Part shown: piece by piece, positions 35,165 through 44,297 of the stretch
Position numbering within the stretch: position 1 is the first letter of the stretch
Layout: each line of letters starts with the position of its first letter
Source: Dolichospermum sp. DET69
GTDB taxonomy: Bacteria > Cyanobacteriota > Cyanobacteriia > Cyanobacteriales > Nostocaceae
NCBI GenBank assembly: GCA_017355425.1
Contig: CP070233.1
Coordinates: forward strand, 164,501 to 228,500
Reading direction: 5' to 3'
DNA length: 64,000 bases
Program-made: the position numbers and the translations under genes
The notes under the pieces: generated by a model
Database searches by the model: none
What the model saw: only the letters and a program-made list of their open reading frames with translations
What the model was told of the DNA's origin: nothing

Positions 35165-35250
35165 AATGATAGCAGACTTTATCCGTATTTTTCAGACTTT
35201 TTCCGTCTGTTTGTAATTTTTTTTTGCAATCCGCTTTTTTCCGCTTTTCA
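35165..35250 (-). promoter_or_regulatory. Iteron-like control region, copy 3 (divergent HTH/GUN4 promoter)
   Basis: On the minus strand: GCGGAAAAAA (35244-35235), GCGGATTGCA (35234-35225), ACGGAAAAAG (35206-35197), TCTGAAAAAT (35196-35187), ACGGATAAAG (35186-35177), then extended -10 TGCTATCAT (35171-35166). Same order and spacing class as copies 1 and 2 although the surroundings differ, so the block is under selection or moves as a unit. Confidence 0.75.
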
Positions 35251-35315
35251 GAGTTGAGTAAGTGGTGTAGAGATATTAGAGTTCAGTATTCACAAAATAT
35301 AACTCAGAAATAGCT

Positions 35316-35843
35316 ATGAAAGTAGATGTAAAATGGTGGGTTGGTACTATTATAGCGTTGTTTGGTACAGTTGCAGCGATAGCTGCTTTCCCAGAGGGAA
35401 GATGTTTATTACGTTTAGAGCGTAAATGTCGATTAGATTATTCTCACTTAGAAAAATATTTGAAGAAAGGACAGCAAGAATGGAAACAAGCTGAACAAGA
35501 AACCACAAAGATTTTACTTCAAGCAGCTGAAGCTGAAAAAGAGCAAAAATTTGATAAACAAAGCTGGGTAAATATTGATTGTTCAGTTTTAAAAAAAATC
35601 AATAACTACTGGGAAACTAGTAATGACCAGTTTGGTTTCAAAAAACAGAGGGAGATTTGGGAAAAGAACAAAGATAATTTTCCAAATAACGTTGGTTGGA
35701 GACAGGGAGAAAATTGGTTAAATTATCCTCAAGATATTATAGAAAATAATACTACCCCTGGTCACTTTCCAGCATGGACTGGGTTGAATGGTAGTGAGGA
35801 TGTAAATGCTGGACCTAAACGTTTCAAGGAATGCTCACTTTAG
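35316..35843 (+). CDS. GUN4-domain protein with N-terminal membrane anchor
   Basis: 175 aa. Residues 5-25 (WWVGTIIALFGTVAAIAAFP) form a membrane segment. LEKYLKKGQQEWKQAEQETT, LKKINNYWETSNDQFGFKKQ and the late GHFPAWTG match the GUN4 fold. Likely tetrapyrrole binding at the membrane. Divergent from the HTH gene and so possibly under the same operator. Confidence 0.82.
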   Translation: MKVDVKWWVGTIIALFGTVAAIAAFPEGRCLLRLERKCRLDYSHLEKYLKKGQQEWKQAEQETTKILLQAAEAEKEQKFDKQSWVNIDCSVLKKINNYWETSNDQFGFKKQREIWEKNKDNFPNNVGWRQGENWLNYPQDIIENNTTPGHFPAWTGLNGSEDVNAGPKRFKECSL

Positions 35844-36064
35844 CATTTGAGATGATTCAATGTAGTAATAGAAAGGATTTTTAGGTACAACAGCTAATGA
35901 AAAAGTAGAATAATGTGAATTTATTGTAACCTACCATTAACTAATGATGCTGGGTTACAACATTACTAACCCATCCTACAGTTATAATTGCTATCTCTGG
36001 ATGTAAAATAGCTGAAAATATGACATAATTGAAAATATAATTAAGCTAACAAGGATTATTAATA

Positions 36065-36310
36065 ATGACCATAGTTAACTTACAAATTCCCTTTGAATCA
36101 TTAATTGCGGCAATTTAATCTCTCAACTTACAAGAAAAGCATAAACTTTTGGAATTTCTAGAAGAACAACTTTTAGAAGATGAAGAAGATTTAATGGAAC
36201 AAAATCCTCAAATTATCTCCGAAATTGCAGAAGCTCGTCAAGCTTATCAAAATGGCGACTATCAAACAATTCAAGAATATATTGCTAATCAGACTCCTCA
36301 AATCTCATGA
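36065..36310 (+). pseudogene. RelB-like antitoxin with a premature stop
   Basis: MTIVNLQIPFESLIAAI, then TAA at 36116-36118 where Gln (CAA) is expected. The frame continues SLNLQEKHKLLEFLEEQLLE, EDLMEQNPQIISEIAEARQA, to a stop that overlaps the toxin start (ATGA at 36307). A single C-to-T change explains it. Confidence 0.78.
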
Positions 36311-36414
36311 GCTATGAAGTTATTATCCCCAAACCAGTGCAGAAACAACTGAAAAATTTACCACCAACCATAAATGAGCGAGTTTTCGCAAGAGTCAGAT
36401 CCCCGACTTCTTAG
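36307..36414 (+). pseudogene. RelE-like toxin, truncated by a palindrome insertion
   Basis: MSYEVIIPKPVQKQLKNLPP, TINERVFARV, then the frame runs into the dispersed GATCCCCGACTTCTT palindrome (36398-36427) and stops at TAG 36412-36414. The rest of the RelE domain is missing. With the antitoxin also broken, the module is dead. Confidence 0.75.
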
Positions 36415-36427
36415 AGAAGTCGGGGAT
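36398..36427. repeat. Dispersed palindrome interrupting relE
   Basis: GATCCCCGACTTCTT-AG-AGAAGTCGGGGATC, same family as 8435. Its placement inside a coding remnant shows that this repeat class can insert or recombine into genes. Confidence 0.75.
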
Positions 36428-36453
36428 CTTGTTATTCAGTTAACACCCTAAAG

Positions 36454-36858
36454 ATGTTTATAAAAAATGAACTTATGTTATCAGATTTTCTCGAAGATTT
36501 AAAAAGTGCTGACTTAGTTGGTATTTCTTTAAATCCTCAAAACCTGGGATTACGTCTTGACTTTACTTTCGGTCCTGAAGCCGATGATGTAGCTATTGAA
36601 CTTTACCAAATTATTCACCTGGTTTTTTCTAAACCTCTAAATTCAAATGATGAAGATATCTGTTTTTGGGTAGGAGAAGTTAAACTCAAAAAAATTGAAA
36701 ATGATATCCAGGAATTTTTATCATCCTATCCATTTATCAATCAAACTGGAATAATTAACACCAATTTACAATCGCTAATTTATTTTCATTTGGAAGGAGA
36801 TATTTGTTTAGAGGTTGTTTGTAGAAATTATAAAACTTTCCAACAAGTCAAAAATTAA
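36454..36858 (+). CDS. Hypothetical protein
   Basis: 134 aa, not recognised. LMLSDFLEDLKSADLVGISL, RLDFTFGPEADDVAIELYQI, then ICFWVGEVKLKKIE and FHLEGDICLEVVC. The strand-rich, acidic profile resembles small immunity-type proteins, but no partner is seen. Confidence 0.55.
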   Translation: MFIKNELMLSDFLEDLKSADLVGISLNPQNLGLRLDFTFGPEADDVAIELYQIIHLVFSKPLNSNDEDICFWVGEVKLKKIENDIQEFLSSYPFINQTGIINTNLQSLIYFHLEGDICLEVVCRNYKTFQQVKN

Positions 36859-36964
36859 ATAATTTTCTAAATCACATCCACGCGATTAATTTGCTCTTTT
36901 ACTGCTCATACGCCCCCAACCCCGAAATGTCCCGCCCCTGCGCCATCAAATCACCCATAAAATG

Positions 36965-37336
36965 CTAACTCCCTAGCTCCAACGGATTGTGGATCACCAA
37001 ACCCTCTATCCACTCAAAATCTTTTGTATTTGCCGTTGCTAACGGTAGATCAGAATCTAAACAGGTTGCAGCAATTAGGGCATCACCTACGGACATTTTT
37101 CGCTGTTGGCGCAAAGCAACCGCAATTTCAAGCGTAACTTTATTGATCATCAAAATATCCAAGTTATCTAAAATCGCCATGATGGCCTGTTTTTCAGCCT
37201 CACCTAAACGATGGTAGCCCAATGTTTCCAAACGACTAATCGCAGAATAATGCGTGGCATAATTCACCAACCAGCTACGCAACTGTGTATATGGCGGCTG
37301 AGTGGCATAAATAATCAAATTGCTATCAATCAGCAT
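36965..37336 (-). CDS. VapC PIN-domain ribonuclease toxin
   Basis: 123 aa from ATG 37336 (MLIDSNLIIYAT), dropping a 24-codon upstream extension that overlaps the antitoxin. Acidic residues in LIDSN, SRLETLG, KMSVGDALIAA and TANTKDFEWI form the PIN site. Base composition is visibly richer in G+C than the neighbours, suggesting recent transfer. Confidence 0.88.
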   Translation of the reverse strand: MLIDSNLIIYATQPPYTQLRSWLVNYATHYSAISRLETLGYHRLGEAEKQAIMAILDNLDILMINKVTLEIAVALRQQRKMSVGDALIAATCLDSDLPLATANTKDFEWIEGLVIHNPLELGS

Positions 37337-37595
37337 CGTCTCTCCCGAATAAATTGCGATCTTGGCGTTGTTCACGCTGCCAAACAACTGGATCAGCAAT
37401 TTCCGCAAAAGGATTTAACGCCACCGCCTGCGCCAATGCTTGCGCCAAACCTTCGCGCCTTGCTTGGTTTGAAGTGATCGGCGTTTTTTCTCGTGCTTTT
37501 TGTTCTAAGTAAACAGCATAATTCAGTAACTCCGCTTGCGATGATATCGGTAGAGCGGCAGCATGGTGTTGAATTTGTTGCAAAATAGGGTTCAT
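37326..37595 (-). CDS. VapB-type antitoxin (DUF2281-like)
   Basis: 89 aa. ILQQIQHHAAALPISSQAEL, LNYAVYLEQKAREKTPI, then a toxin-wrapping tail with PVVWQREQRQDRNLFGRDDA. Overlaps vapC by 11 bp. Confidence 0.78.
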   Translation of the reverse strand: MNPILQQIQHHAAALPISSQAELLNYAVYLEQKAREKTPITSNQARREGLAQALAQAVALNPFAEIADPVVWQREQRQDRNLFGRDDAD

Positions 37596-37767
37596 AGCTG
37601 TCGTTTATCTAGTACCGACGATATCTATATTACTGCTCATCTACTAAAAACCGCATCTACTCAAACACATAATTTTGGATTTAAATTAATTAGTAATACC
37701 TATTTAGACAATACAGTATTTTCGTATTTTAAATCACAATTTAAACAAAAGTTAATAATCAATCTTT

Positions 37768-38019
37768 TCACCCCTCAATCACCCGCACATAAATAGCCCG
37801 TGCTATTTCCCTATCTATAGTCATAGATAAGCCACCACATTTAATCATAAAGGTAGGAAATTGCTGTTCTACAGTAATCGTAGTTCCTGTTTTAATTCCC
37901 ATTGATATCAGTTTTTTTCTAATTGTTTCATCTTGACTTTTACAAGCAGTAATGATGCCACAGTCTCCTAATTTAAGCAATTCCAAAGAGCAACCCATAA
38001 TACTAAAAGGAGTAAACAT
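37768..38019 (-). CDS. feoA: FeoA-family protein
   Basis: 83 aa. LLKLGDCGIITACKSQDETI, RKKLISMGIKTGTTITVEQQ, then REIARAIYVRVIEG, an SH3-like FeoA domain. Common just after fdxH in cyanobacterial nif clusters; no feoB follows. May aid iron supply to nitrogenase (inference). Confidence 0.85.
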   Translation of the reverse strand: MFTPFSIMGCSLELLKLGDCGIITACKSQDETIRKKLISMGIKTGTTITVEQQFPTFMIKCGGLSMTIDREIARAIYVRVIEG

Positions 38020-38094
38020 CGCAGTATAAAAATAAAAGGTGAAAATTGAAATGATGAAAGATGATAAACATCCTCCATCATTGTTAAAATTAGA

Positions 38095-38115
38095 GGGTTT
38101 AGCAATGCTAAACCC
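38095..38115 (-). terminator. Hairpin between fdxH and feoA
   Basis: GGGTTTAGC-loop-GCTAAACCC, a 9-bp perfect stem, 15 bp after the fdxH stop in the direction of transcription. Likely ends or protects the nif-fdxH message. Confidence 0.65.
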
Positions 38116-38129
38116 CTACAGATATTGTA

Positions 38130-38429
38130 TTAAGCAAGATAAGGTTCTTGGTGGGTTTTGATTGTGCAGTTAGAACGAGGGTAGGTAACACACAATAAAG
38201 CGAATCCTTTGGCTATTTGCTCATCATCTAGGAAGGATTGATCGTCTTGATTGATTTCACCTTCAACAACCTTACCAACACAGCTAGAGCAAGCACCAGA
38301 GTGACAGGAGAAAGGTAATTCAATTCCCGCTTCTTCTGCACCTTCGAGAATTGTGGTGTCTTCATCAATTTCAACAGTGGTGTCAAAATCTTCTTTTTTG
38401 CTAATCAATCTTACTTGGTAAGTTGCCAT
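38130..38429 (-). CDS. fdxH: FdxH, heterocyst [2Fe-2S] ferredoxin
   Basis: 99 aa plant-type ferredoxin. Ligands in CHSGACSSC (C-x4-C-x2-C) and the later LLC. Position after hesAB in the nif cluster and the [20 protein letters not shown] start fit FdxH, the electron donor to nitrogenase reductase in heterocysts. Confidence 0.94.
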   Translation of the reverse strand: MATYQVRLISKKEDFDTTVEIDEDTTILEGAEEAGIELPFSCHSGACSSCVGKVVEGEINQDDQSFLDDEQIAKGFALLCVTYPRSNCTIKTHQEPYLA

Positions 38430-38545
38430 TTTTCGGTTTTCCTCAAAAGTGAATGAAGTGAGTTTTTGAGACTTTGTAAAGTTTCCTTGGCAAAATTCAA
38501 AATGAAGGATCTAAACTTTTGAATTTTGCCCAAGAAATATTCAAC

Positions 38546-38914
38546 TTATTGGCTGCAAGGTACACCAGTTGGAGTACCATCATCTGTTTTAAAAGACTTG
38601 CCACAACCGCAGGTATCAGTTGCATTGGGATTGGAAAACTTGAAACCGCTATCCATTACTCCCTCAACAAAATCAACTACCACACCTGCTAATAACGGCG
38701 CACTTTTAGCATCAACGTAAATCAACACATTTCCTTGTTGAGATACTACATCATCAGGTTGGGGCTTACTGGTAATTTCGATGCCATACTCGTAGCCACT
38801 GCAACCACCATCTTTCACGGAGATGCGGACACCTTTTTTAGCGTCTTCGGTTGCAGAACCTTTTAAAAATGCCCGCAGACGAAATTCAGCCTTTTCTGTT
38901 AAAGTAACAGTCAT
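38546..38914 (-). CDS. hesB: HesB/IscA-like Fe-S carrier
   Basis: 122 aa. VSVKDGGCSGYEYGIEIT and late NPNATDTCGCGKSF give the three conserved cysteines of the A-type carrier fold. Downstream of hesA, upstream of fdxH. Confidence 0.93.
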   Translation of the reverse strand: MTVTLTEKAEFRLRAFLKGSATEDAKKGVRISVKDGGCSGYEYGIEITSKPQPDDVVSQQGNVLIYVDAKSAPLLAGVVVDFVEGVMDSGFKFSNPNATDTCGCGKSFKTDDGTPTGVPCSQ

Positions 38915-38977
38915 TTTGTTTCCTATTCTGTAGCGAATATTCTGATTTGGGATGTGGATTTTGAAAGAAATGGTACT

Positions 38978-39103
38978 TTAGGGATCACCAAAAAATAAAT
39001 TACCCAATTTTGTGGGATGGGCATCCTGCCCGTCCTTAATGATTAGGGGACCAGATGCCCGCACCACAAGATTTTGGGTATTGTTTTTATTGGAAATCCC
39101 TTA
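38978..39103. mobile_element. MITE family B, copy between hesA and hesB
   Basis: The element 38981-39100 has ends GGGATCACC and GGAAATCCC, with TTA on both sides. The right TTA is the stop codon of hesA. Interior TGGGATGGGCATCCTGCCCGTCC. About 120 bp. Confidence 0.85.
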
Positions 39104-39883
39104 GACCGTTGCAGTTTGAGATTGGGAATATCTCCAAGGGGCTGTATTACCGCAGACTGGACAATTGCGATCGCGGTGAGAACGACGTTTAGCAAATTCC
39201 ATTCTGTTCAAGTCAATCGTCAGTAACTCTGACAACAGCGGTTGACTAAAACCAGTAATGAGTTTTACCGCTTCCAACGCCGTCAAACAGGCTAAAGTCC
39301 CAGAAACTGCCCCCAGCACAGAAAACCCGCGCCGATCCCAATCAGGCTTTTCTGGAAACAGACAGGATAAACAAGGTGTAACACCAGGAATAATCGTGGT
39401 GAGATAAGCCTCCATTCCATCCATAGCTGCCTCTACCATGGGCTTACGCCAGCGCACACAGGCTGCGTTTAACAAATTGCGTTCAGTGAAATTGTGAGCG
39501 CAATCTAAAGCCATATCCGCAGACTGCACCAACTCATCCACATTTTCTGCGGTAATGTAATCGTGAACCACGTCCACTTGGACATCAGGATTGATAGCTT
39601 TGAGTGTTTCCTGGGCCTTAAATACTCTAGGTTTACCCACCCAGTCGTCAGTCATCAAAACCTGACGATTCATATCATCTAGCCGCAAATCTCCACCCCT
39701 GACGAGGATTAGCCGCCCAACGCCCGCTACTGCTAGGTAAAGCGCCGCCGTACCGCCTAATCCACCCACACCCGACACCAAAACAGTCGCTGATTTGAGG
39801 CGCTTTTGAGCTAATTCGCCAAAATTAGGCAGCATCATTTGGCGACTATAGCGTTCCAATTCGGTAGGCGTTAGGTTGATCAC
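39101..39883 (-). CDS. hesA: HesA, ThiF/E1-like enzyme of the nif cluster
   Basis: 260 aa. VSGVGGLGGTAALYLAVAGV is the nucleotide site, CLSCLFPEKPDWD and CPVCG are zinc-type cysteine pairs. Thought to aid molybdenum/sulfur handling for nitrogenase; mechanism uncertain. 10 bp after nifW. Its stop codon is shared with a miniature element. Confidence 0.92.
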   Translation of the reverse strand: MINLTPTELERYSRQMMLPNFGELAQKRLKSATVLVSGVGGLGGTAALYLAVAGVGRLILVRGGDLRLDDMNRQVLMTDDWVGKPRVFKAQETLKAINPDVQVDVVHDYITAENVDELVQSADMALDCAHNFTERNLLNAACVRWRKPMVEAAMDGMEAYLTTIIPGVTPCLSCLFPEKPDWDRRGFSVLGAVSGTLACLTALEAVKLITGFSQPLLSELLTIDLNRMEFAKRRSHRDRNCPVCGNTAPWRYSQSQTATV

Positions 39884-39893
39884 TTTTTAACTC

Positions 39894-40211
39894 CTAATCT
39901 GAGGTGATTTCTGTCAGGGTAACTACATTTTTTCGCTTATCATTAAATACCTTGAACAGCTTTTGTTCATGGGGTGTTGATTCTATAAACACCTGATAAG
40001 CTTGTTCCAAAGCCGTGCAATATTTCTCTAATCTTTCTTCGTCACTTATTTGAGGATAAGTATCATCAATTTGACTCATGAATTGAGAAAACTTCTTCAA
40101 AATATGTAAACGATTTACATTTACAAATTTTTGGTCGTAGGACAGATTAAAAAAGATAAAGAACTCTTCTGCATCTACGAGCTTCTTGAATTCATCAATA
40201 TTGGTACTCAT
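39894..40211 (-). CDS. nifW: NifW, nitrogenase stabilising protein
   Basis: 105 aa. FKKLVDAEEFFIFFNLSYDQ, FVNVNRLHILKKFSQFM, typical NifW. Starts with a 4-bp overlap with the small gene upstream. Confidence 0.92.
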   Translation of the reverse strand: MSTNIDEFKKLVDAEEFFIFFNLSYDQKFVNVNRLHILKKFSQFMSQIDDTYPQISDEERLEKYCTALEQAYQVFIESTPHEQKLFKVFNDKRKNVVTLTEITSD

Positions 40212-40408
40212 TTAGAATTCTCCATTTTTTTGAGTTGTTGCTTGAGTCCATCTAACTGACAGTAAATTTCGTAAGTTTCCGCAGCAACATCCATCAGTTT
40301 GTGGTAATCTGTTGGCAATCCTTCAGCTAAATCATGCAGATCCATTTTCATTTGACCTGCTTTACTATTTAGTTTTTTGATCTTGGTTGTGATTTCTTCT
40401 ATGGTCAT
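40208..40408 (-). CDS. Small NifX-associated protein (DUF683/CCE_0567 type)
   Basis: 66 aa. IEEITTKIKKLNSKAGQMKM, DLHDLAEGLPTDYHKLMDVA; a helical hairpin protein always found between the NifX-associated gene and nifW in cyanobacterial nif clusters. Function unknown. Confidence 0.88.
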   Translation of the reverse strand: MTIEEITTKIKKLNSKAGQMKMDLHDLAEGLPTDYHKLMDVAAETYEIYCQLDGLKQQLKKMENSK

Positions 40409-40415
40409 ATTTTTG

Positions 40416-40512
40416 TCCTTTGTCAGTAGTCAGTTGTCATTTGCTGAAATAGCAGAGAACAGAGTTAAAAGTATTTCTTAACCACTGACTACTGACCACT
40501 GACTACTGACTA
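40416..40512. repeat. STRR heptamers in the nif cluster
   Basis: Interleaved ACTGACT/ACTGACC units (CACTGACTACTGACCACTGA) lie between the DUF683-type and DUF269-type genes, a 7-bp period array. Confidence 0.8.
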
Positions 40513-40513
40513 A

Positions 40514-40990
40514 TTAAAGATTGCCAACTTCGGGGAAACGCTTGGCTAAATCAATACCTTTTTCTACAAACTTTGCTCCTTCTTCGTCCAATTTCTCAAA
40601 GGAATCAAAACCAAAACGATGAGCATCACGTAAGGTTTTGACAGCTAATAATAAGCGTCCAGAAAAGACTAAAGCCCAACCAAATCCCTCATGTCCTAAT
40701 TCAACAACCACATTAGAAATAAGTCCAGTTTCTTTTTCAATACTGGCAGCTACAGCCCGAAAAAAGGCATTAATTCGGGAGATTGTGGCGGGATCAATTT
40801 CACCTTCTACGGAAATTTCCCGTTTCTTTTGTTTAGTAACAATATAGGGTTTAAGAATTAATTCATTAGCCCAATTTCGGTAAACACCATAGGTATCTTG
40901 CGCCCGGATTTGTTGAACCAGTGATTTGTGAAAAGCAGTTAAAACTACCTCGGAATTATTACCCGTTCCATTCATATCATTTGTACTCAT
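40514..40990 (-). CDS. NifX-associated protein (DUF269)
   Basis: 158 aa. QDTYGVYRNWANELILKPYI, ISRINAFFRAVAASIEKETG, GLISNVVVELGHEGFGWALV. Conserved partner of nifX, with a 4-bp ATGA overlap. Role in cofactor synthesis inferred from position. Confidence 0.9.
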   Translation of the reverse strand: MSTNDMNGTGNNSEVVLTAFHKSLVQQIRAQDTYGVYRNWANELILKPYIVTKQKKREISVEGEIDPATISRINAFFRAVAASIEKETGLISNVVVELGHEGFGWALVFSGRLLLAVKTLRDAHRFGFDSFEKLDEEGAKFVEKGIDLAKRFPEVGNL

Positions 40991-41406
40991 AATTTTGCTT
41001 CATTTTCGAGTTCTTCAGCAAAACTAGGTTTTTTCTGTACTAAAGCTTTCCGTAACCAAGGTGGAGGATTACCCTTGAGAGTTTTGACTAATTTGTTGAG
41101 AATATCTTCAATCTTTTCTTCTTCAGATTTAGCCTTAACTGGAGTTACACTCTTCTTAATTAACCGAGCGGCTGCACTACCACCAATAGCAAGAACATAA
41201 ACAATTGTGCAATCATTTAGGGCTTGAAGTTTGGGGTTAATTTTATCTTCATTACCATCTTCTTTAAGATCACCCTCAAATGTGAGAGTTTCCAAGAATT
41301 CATATCCGTTATCGGAAATTTCATAAACATCAATTTCCTTAGCCCAACCAAAGTGAGCATTAACATGAATTCGGTCAGTTGTCGTAAAAGCAATTTTCAC
41401 TGTCAT
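40987..41406 (-). CDS. nifX: NifX, FeMo-cofactor carrier
   Basis: 139 aa. KIAFTTTDRIHVNAHFGWAK, IDVYEISDNGYEFLETLTFE, a dinitrogenase iron-molybdenum cofactor-binding domain. Binds NifB-co or VK-cluster on its way to NifEN in the known family. Confidence 0.93.
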   Translation of the reverse strand: MTVKIAFTTTDRIHVNAHFGWAKEIDVYEISDNGYEFLETLTFEGDLKEDGNEDKINPKLQALNDCTIVYVLAIGGSAAARLIKKSVTPVKAKSEEEKIEDILNKLVKTLKGNPPPWLRKALVQKKPSFAEELENEAKL

Positions 41407-41415
41407 TTGTCCTTT

Positions 41416-41451
41416 GTTCTTTGTCAGTGGTCAGTGGTCAGTGGTCAGTTG
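41416..41451. repeat. STRR heptamers between nifN and nifX
   Basis: TCAGTGG repeated three times plus TCAGTTG, a 7-bp tandem array. Confidence 0.85.
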
Positions 41452-42780
41452 TTATTTATTAATTACTGATGACCATTGATTCATCATTGATGATTCTTCT
41501 TGTTCTATAAATAGGTTTCCCATACCGAAAAGAAGCTCAATAGTACCGCGATAGCCTACTTTGGTAAATAAACCATTTCCTAAACGGTCATAGATAGGAA
41601 TACCTAAACGATAGAGCGGAATAGAAAGACGTTTAGAGATAGTATTTACATTTGAATTACCAATTAGCAAATCAGAATCTATTGCTAACTTTTCAAAATC
41701 TTCTAAATCCCCAATGGTGACATTCTTGATAGGAAGTAGTTCAAGTAAAGGAGAACGAGTTGTGGTGACAGCGTTATGAATTTCCGCCCCCATTGATTGC
41801 AAAAACCCAACCATTGTCCACAACAAATCTGGTTCTAAAGCTAAAGATACCCGTTTAGCACTAAAATAAAAGTGAGTATCTAACATTGCGTCTTGTAATT
41901 GACGACGTTGACGGCGATATTTTTCAGGAACAGGATTTCCACTGAGTAAGGATAGCTTTTGCAGAAATTCATCTACAGGTTCTAAACCTGTTAAATCTCT
42001 GAATACTTGATAGCTAGTTCCAAATTTTTCCTCTAAAATTTTCGCCGCACCTAACATACTTTCACCTAATGCTAAGGTAAAAGCCGAACTACCTAGAGAA
42101 CGTAATTCTTTGAGAGTTGTACCACTAGCAGTTATAGGAGTATAACCATCTTCTAAATGTCCATCTAAAGAAGCACCCAAATCTGGAACAAAGATTGGTT
42201 CTAATCCAAAAGCTGTGACAATTTCCCGAACTTCCTGAACATCTCCGGGAGTGAGAGCAGAACCAGCTAAAATGGTGATTTGTTCTGGTTTAATTCCCCC
42301 CGCTTTCGGAATTTCTTTAACAATACTTTCTACTGCAACTGCAAAACCGTCTTGCAATGCACCTTTAAAATCGGGAGTAGGAGCAAAAATAATGGCTAAA
42401 TGATTAAGTTCAGGATGACGTTCTCTAATATCTTTCAAGAACATTTCAATATCATCACCTCTAGTTTCTGTTAACCCAGTGGTACACAAACCAATAATTT
42501 CCGGTTGAACCTTTTCTACTAAAGTGAGAATAGCTTGCTCGACATTTTCCTCACCACCTAAAATAGTAGTAACTTCCGTCATTGCAGTAGTAGCGAGGGG
42601 AATTGCTTCCCGAAAATGTCGAACCAAAACCACTTTTGCAAACGCTGTACAACCCTGAGAACCATGAAATAAAGGCATAGTTCCCTTCAACCCCAAAAAA
42701 GCCAAAGAAGCGCCTAAAGCCTGACTTTGTTTGAGGGGATTTACAGTTACAGACTTTTCTGGAATAATTGCGATCGCCAT
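41452..42780 (-). CDS. nifN: NifN, cofactor scaffold beta subunit
   Basis: 442 aa. NPLKQSQALGASLAFLGLKG and MPLFHGSQGCTAFAKVVLVR contain the P-cluster-like cysteine; GLCTTGLTETRGDD follows. Pairs with NifE as the scaffold for FeMo-co maturation. Confidence 0.96.
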   Translation of the reverse strand: MAIAIIPEKSVTVNPLKQSQALGASLAFLGLKGTMPLFHGSQGCTAFAKVVLVRHFREAIPLATTAMTEVTTILGGEENVEQAILTLVEKVQPEIIGLCTTGLTETRGDDIEMFLKDIRERHPELNHLAIIFAPTPDFKGALQDGFAVAVESIVKEIPKAGGIKPEQITILAGSALTPGDVQEVREIVTAFGLEPIFVPDLGASLDGHLEDGYTPITASGTTLKELRSLGSSAFTLALGESMLGAAKILEEKFGTSYQVFRDLTGLEPVDEFLQKLSLLSGNPVPEKYRRQRRQLQDAMLDTHFYFSAKRVSLALEPDLLWTMVGFLQSMGAEIHNAVTTTRSPLLELLPIKNVTIGDLEDFEKLAIDSDLLIGNSNVNTISKRLSIPLYRLGIPIYDRLGNGLFTKVGYRGTIELLFGMGNLFIEQEESSMMNQWSSVINK

Positions 42781-42929
42781 AAATTAATCTTTGATAAATT
42801 ATAAACTTCTGAACATCTAAGAATCTTGTGGGATGGGCTTCTAGCCCGTCCGGCTTATGGGCAGGCAGGATGCCTACCCCACAATAATTAACAAGATATT
42901 TCTCCGTTTTCACTCTCTAGGTAAGAAAA
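42781..42929. repeat. nifE-nifN spacer with GGGATGGGC...GCCCGTCC palindromes
   Basis: Contains TGTGGGATGGGCTTCTAGCC and GGCAGGCAGGATGCCTACCC, related to the interior of family B elements, without clear ends. No gene. Confidence 0.6.
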
Positions 42930-44297
42930 TTATTCCCAAGGAGCCGGCTTACGAATTTGCTCCCAAACGGGGCTATATAAAGCCTCAGTCAACTCCCGCG
43001 CCATTTCCACCATACCTACATAACCGGCATAGGGATGATGACGTTCTTGGTTAATATCTAAAAAAGGAATTCTCGCTTTCAAAGCAGTATATTGATTTCT
43101 GCCCCCAGCAATAAGCATATCTGCATTAGTTTCTTCAATCAATTTTAGGAGTTCTGTAGCGTTCCCCTTCTCCAACATAATGCCATCATTACCCAACAAA
43201 TTTTTGATTTTCGCTTTATCTTCTTCTGTACTTTTGCGCGTACTAGTGGCTACAACTTCAATTCCCAAATCTTTTGCAGCGGAAATAATTGACCAACTTT
43301 TCACACCACCAGTATAGAGAACAACGCGCTTTCCTTTCAACTTGGCTCGATAGGGTGCAAGAGCAATATCTAAAGCCGCAGTTTCTTCTGCAATGAGTTT
43401 TTCTGTCCGTTCCTGCAAATCAGCATCACCTAATTTAGCAGCCACGGTTCGCAGACAATGGTTAATATCTTTAATTCCATAAAATGACTCTTCAATGTAA
43501 GGAATTTCGTAACGTTCCTGCATTTTTCGCGCCATATTTAATAACGCCCGTGAGCAGATCATCACATTTAATTTAGCCCGGTGAGCATAACGCACTTCTG
43601 CAAATCTAGCATCACCAGTAATTTTCGATAAAACCCGAATTCCCAACTTTTCAAATAAAGGTAAAACCCCCCACATTTCCCCAGCAATATTGTATTCACC
43701 TATTAAGTTAATATCATAAGGTGTGGTATATTCAGGTTCGGCAGTTCCCACTACATATTCTAGTAAAGCTTCACCACCAAAGCGATTACCTAAGTTTTTA
43801 CTACCAATAAATCCAGGAGCAATCACAGGAATAACGGGAGTTCCAGTTTTTTCGGCTGCTACCTTACAAACGGCATCAATATCATCACCAATTAAGGCTG
43901 TAACGCAAGTAGCATAAACAAAAACAGCCGCAGGCTTATAATTTTTATTAACTTCTAAAATTGCCTGATAAAGCTTTTTTTCTCCCCCGAAAATTACATC
44001 ATTTTCACCCACGTCAGTAGTAAAACCTGTCTTATAAAGCATGGGTCCAGAAGACAGACTTCCCCGACTTCCCCAGGAATTTCCAGCGCAAGCAATAGGG
44101 CCATGTACTAAATGAGCAGCATCAGTAATTGGAACTAAAGAAATCATCGCGCCATCAAAAGCACAACCCCCTTGAGCCGCACCTGGTTGGGCTTGTTGGG
44201 TACAAGATTTATTTTTCTTTTCTCCCTGTTTTTTTTGATTATGTTCGCATCCTGATTCACTCAGAAGTTCGTTAATTTTGCTTTGGGTGACTTTCAT
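42930..44297 (-). CDS. nifE: NifE, cofactor scaffold alpha subunit
   Basis: 455 aa. [50 protein letters not shown] carry the cluster cysteines. Full length. Preceded by an unusually long 850-bp spacer after nifK. Confidence 0.96.
   Translation of the reverse strand: MKVTQSKINELLSESGCEHNQKKQGEKKNKSCTQQAQPGAAQGGCAFDGAMISLVPITDAAHLVHGPIACAGNSWGSRGSLSSGPMLYKTGFTTDVGENDVIFGGEKKLYQAILEVNKNYKPAAVFVYATCVTALIGDDIDAVCKVAAEKTGTPVIPVIAPGFIGSKNLGNRFGGEALLEYVVGTAEPEYTTPYDINLIGEYNIAGEMWGVLPLFEKLGIRVLSKITGDARFAEVRYAHRAKLNVMICSRALLNMARKMQERYEIPYIEESFYGIKDINHCLRTVAAKLGDADLQERTEKLIAEETAALDIALAPYRAKLKGKRVVLYTGGVKSWSIISAAKDLGIEVVATSTRKSTEEDKAKIKNLLGNDGIMLEKGNATELLKLIEETNADMLIAGGRNQYTALKARIPFLDINQERHHPYAGYVGMVEMARELTEALYSPVWEQIRKPAPWE

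Noticed and set aside
41416-41451. CRISPR-like direct repeats
   Set aside because: Units are 7 bp with no spacers; they are STRR arrays. No cas genes or 25-40 bp repeat-spacer pattern anywhere in the window.
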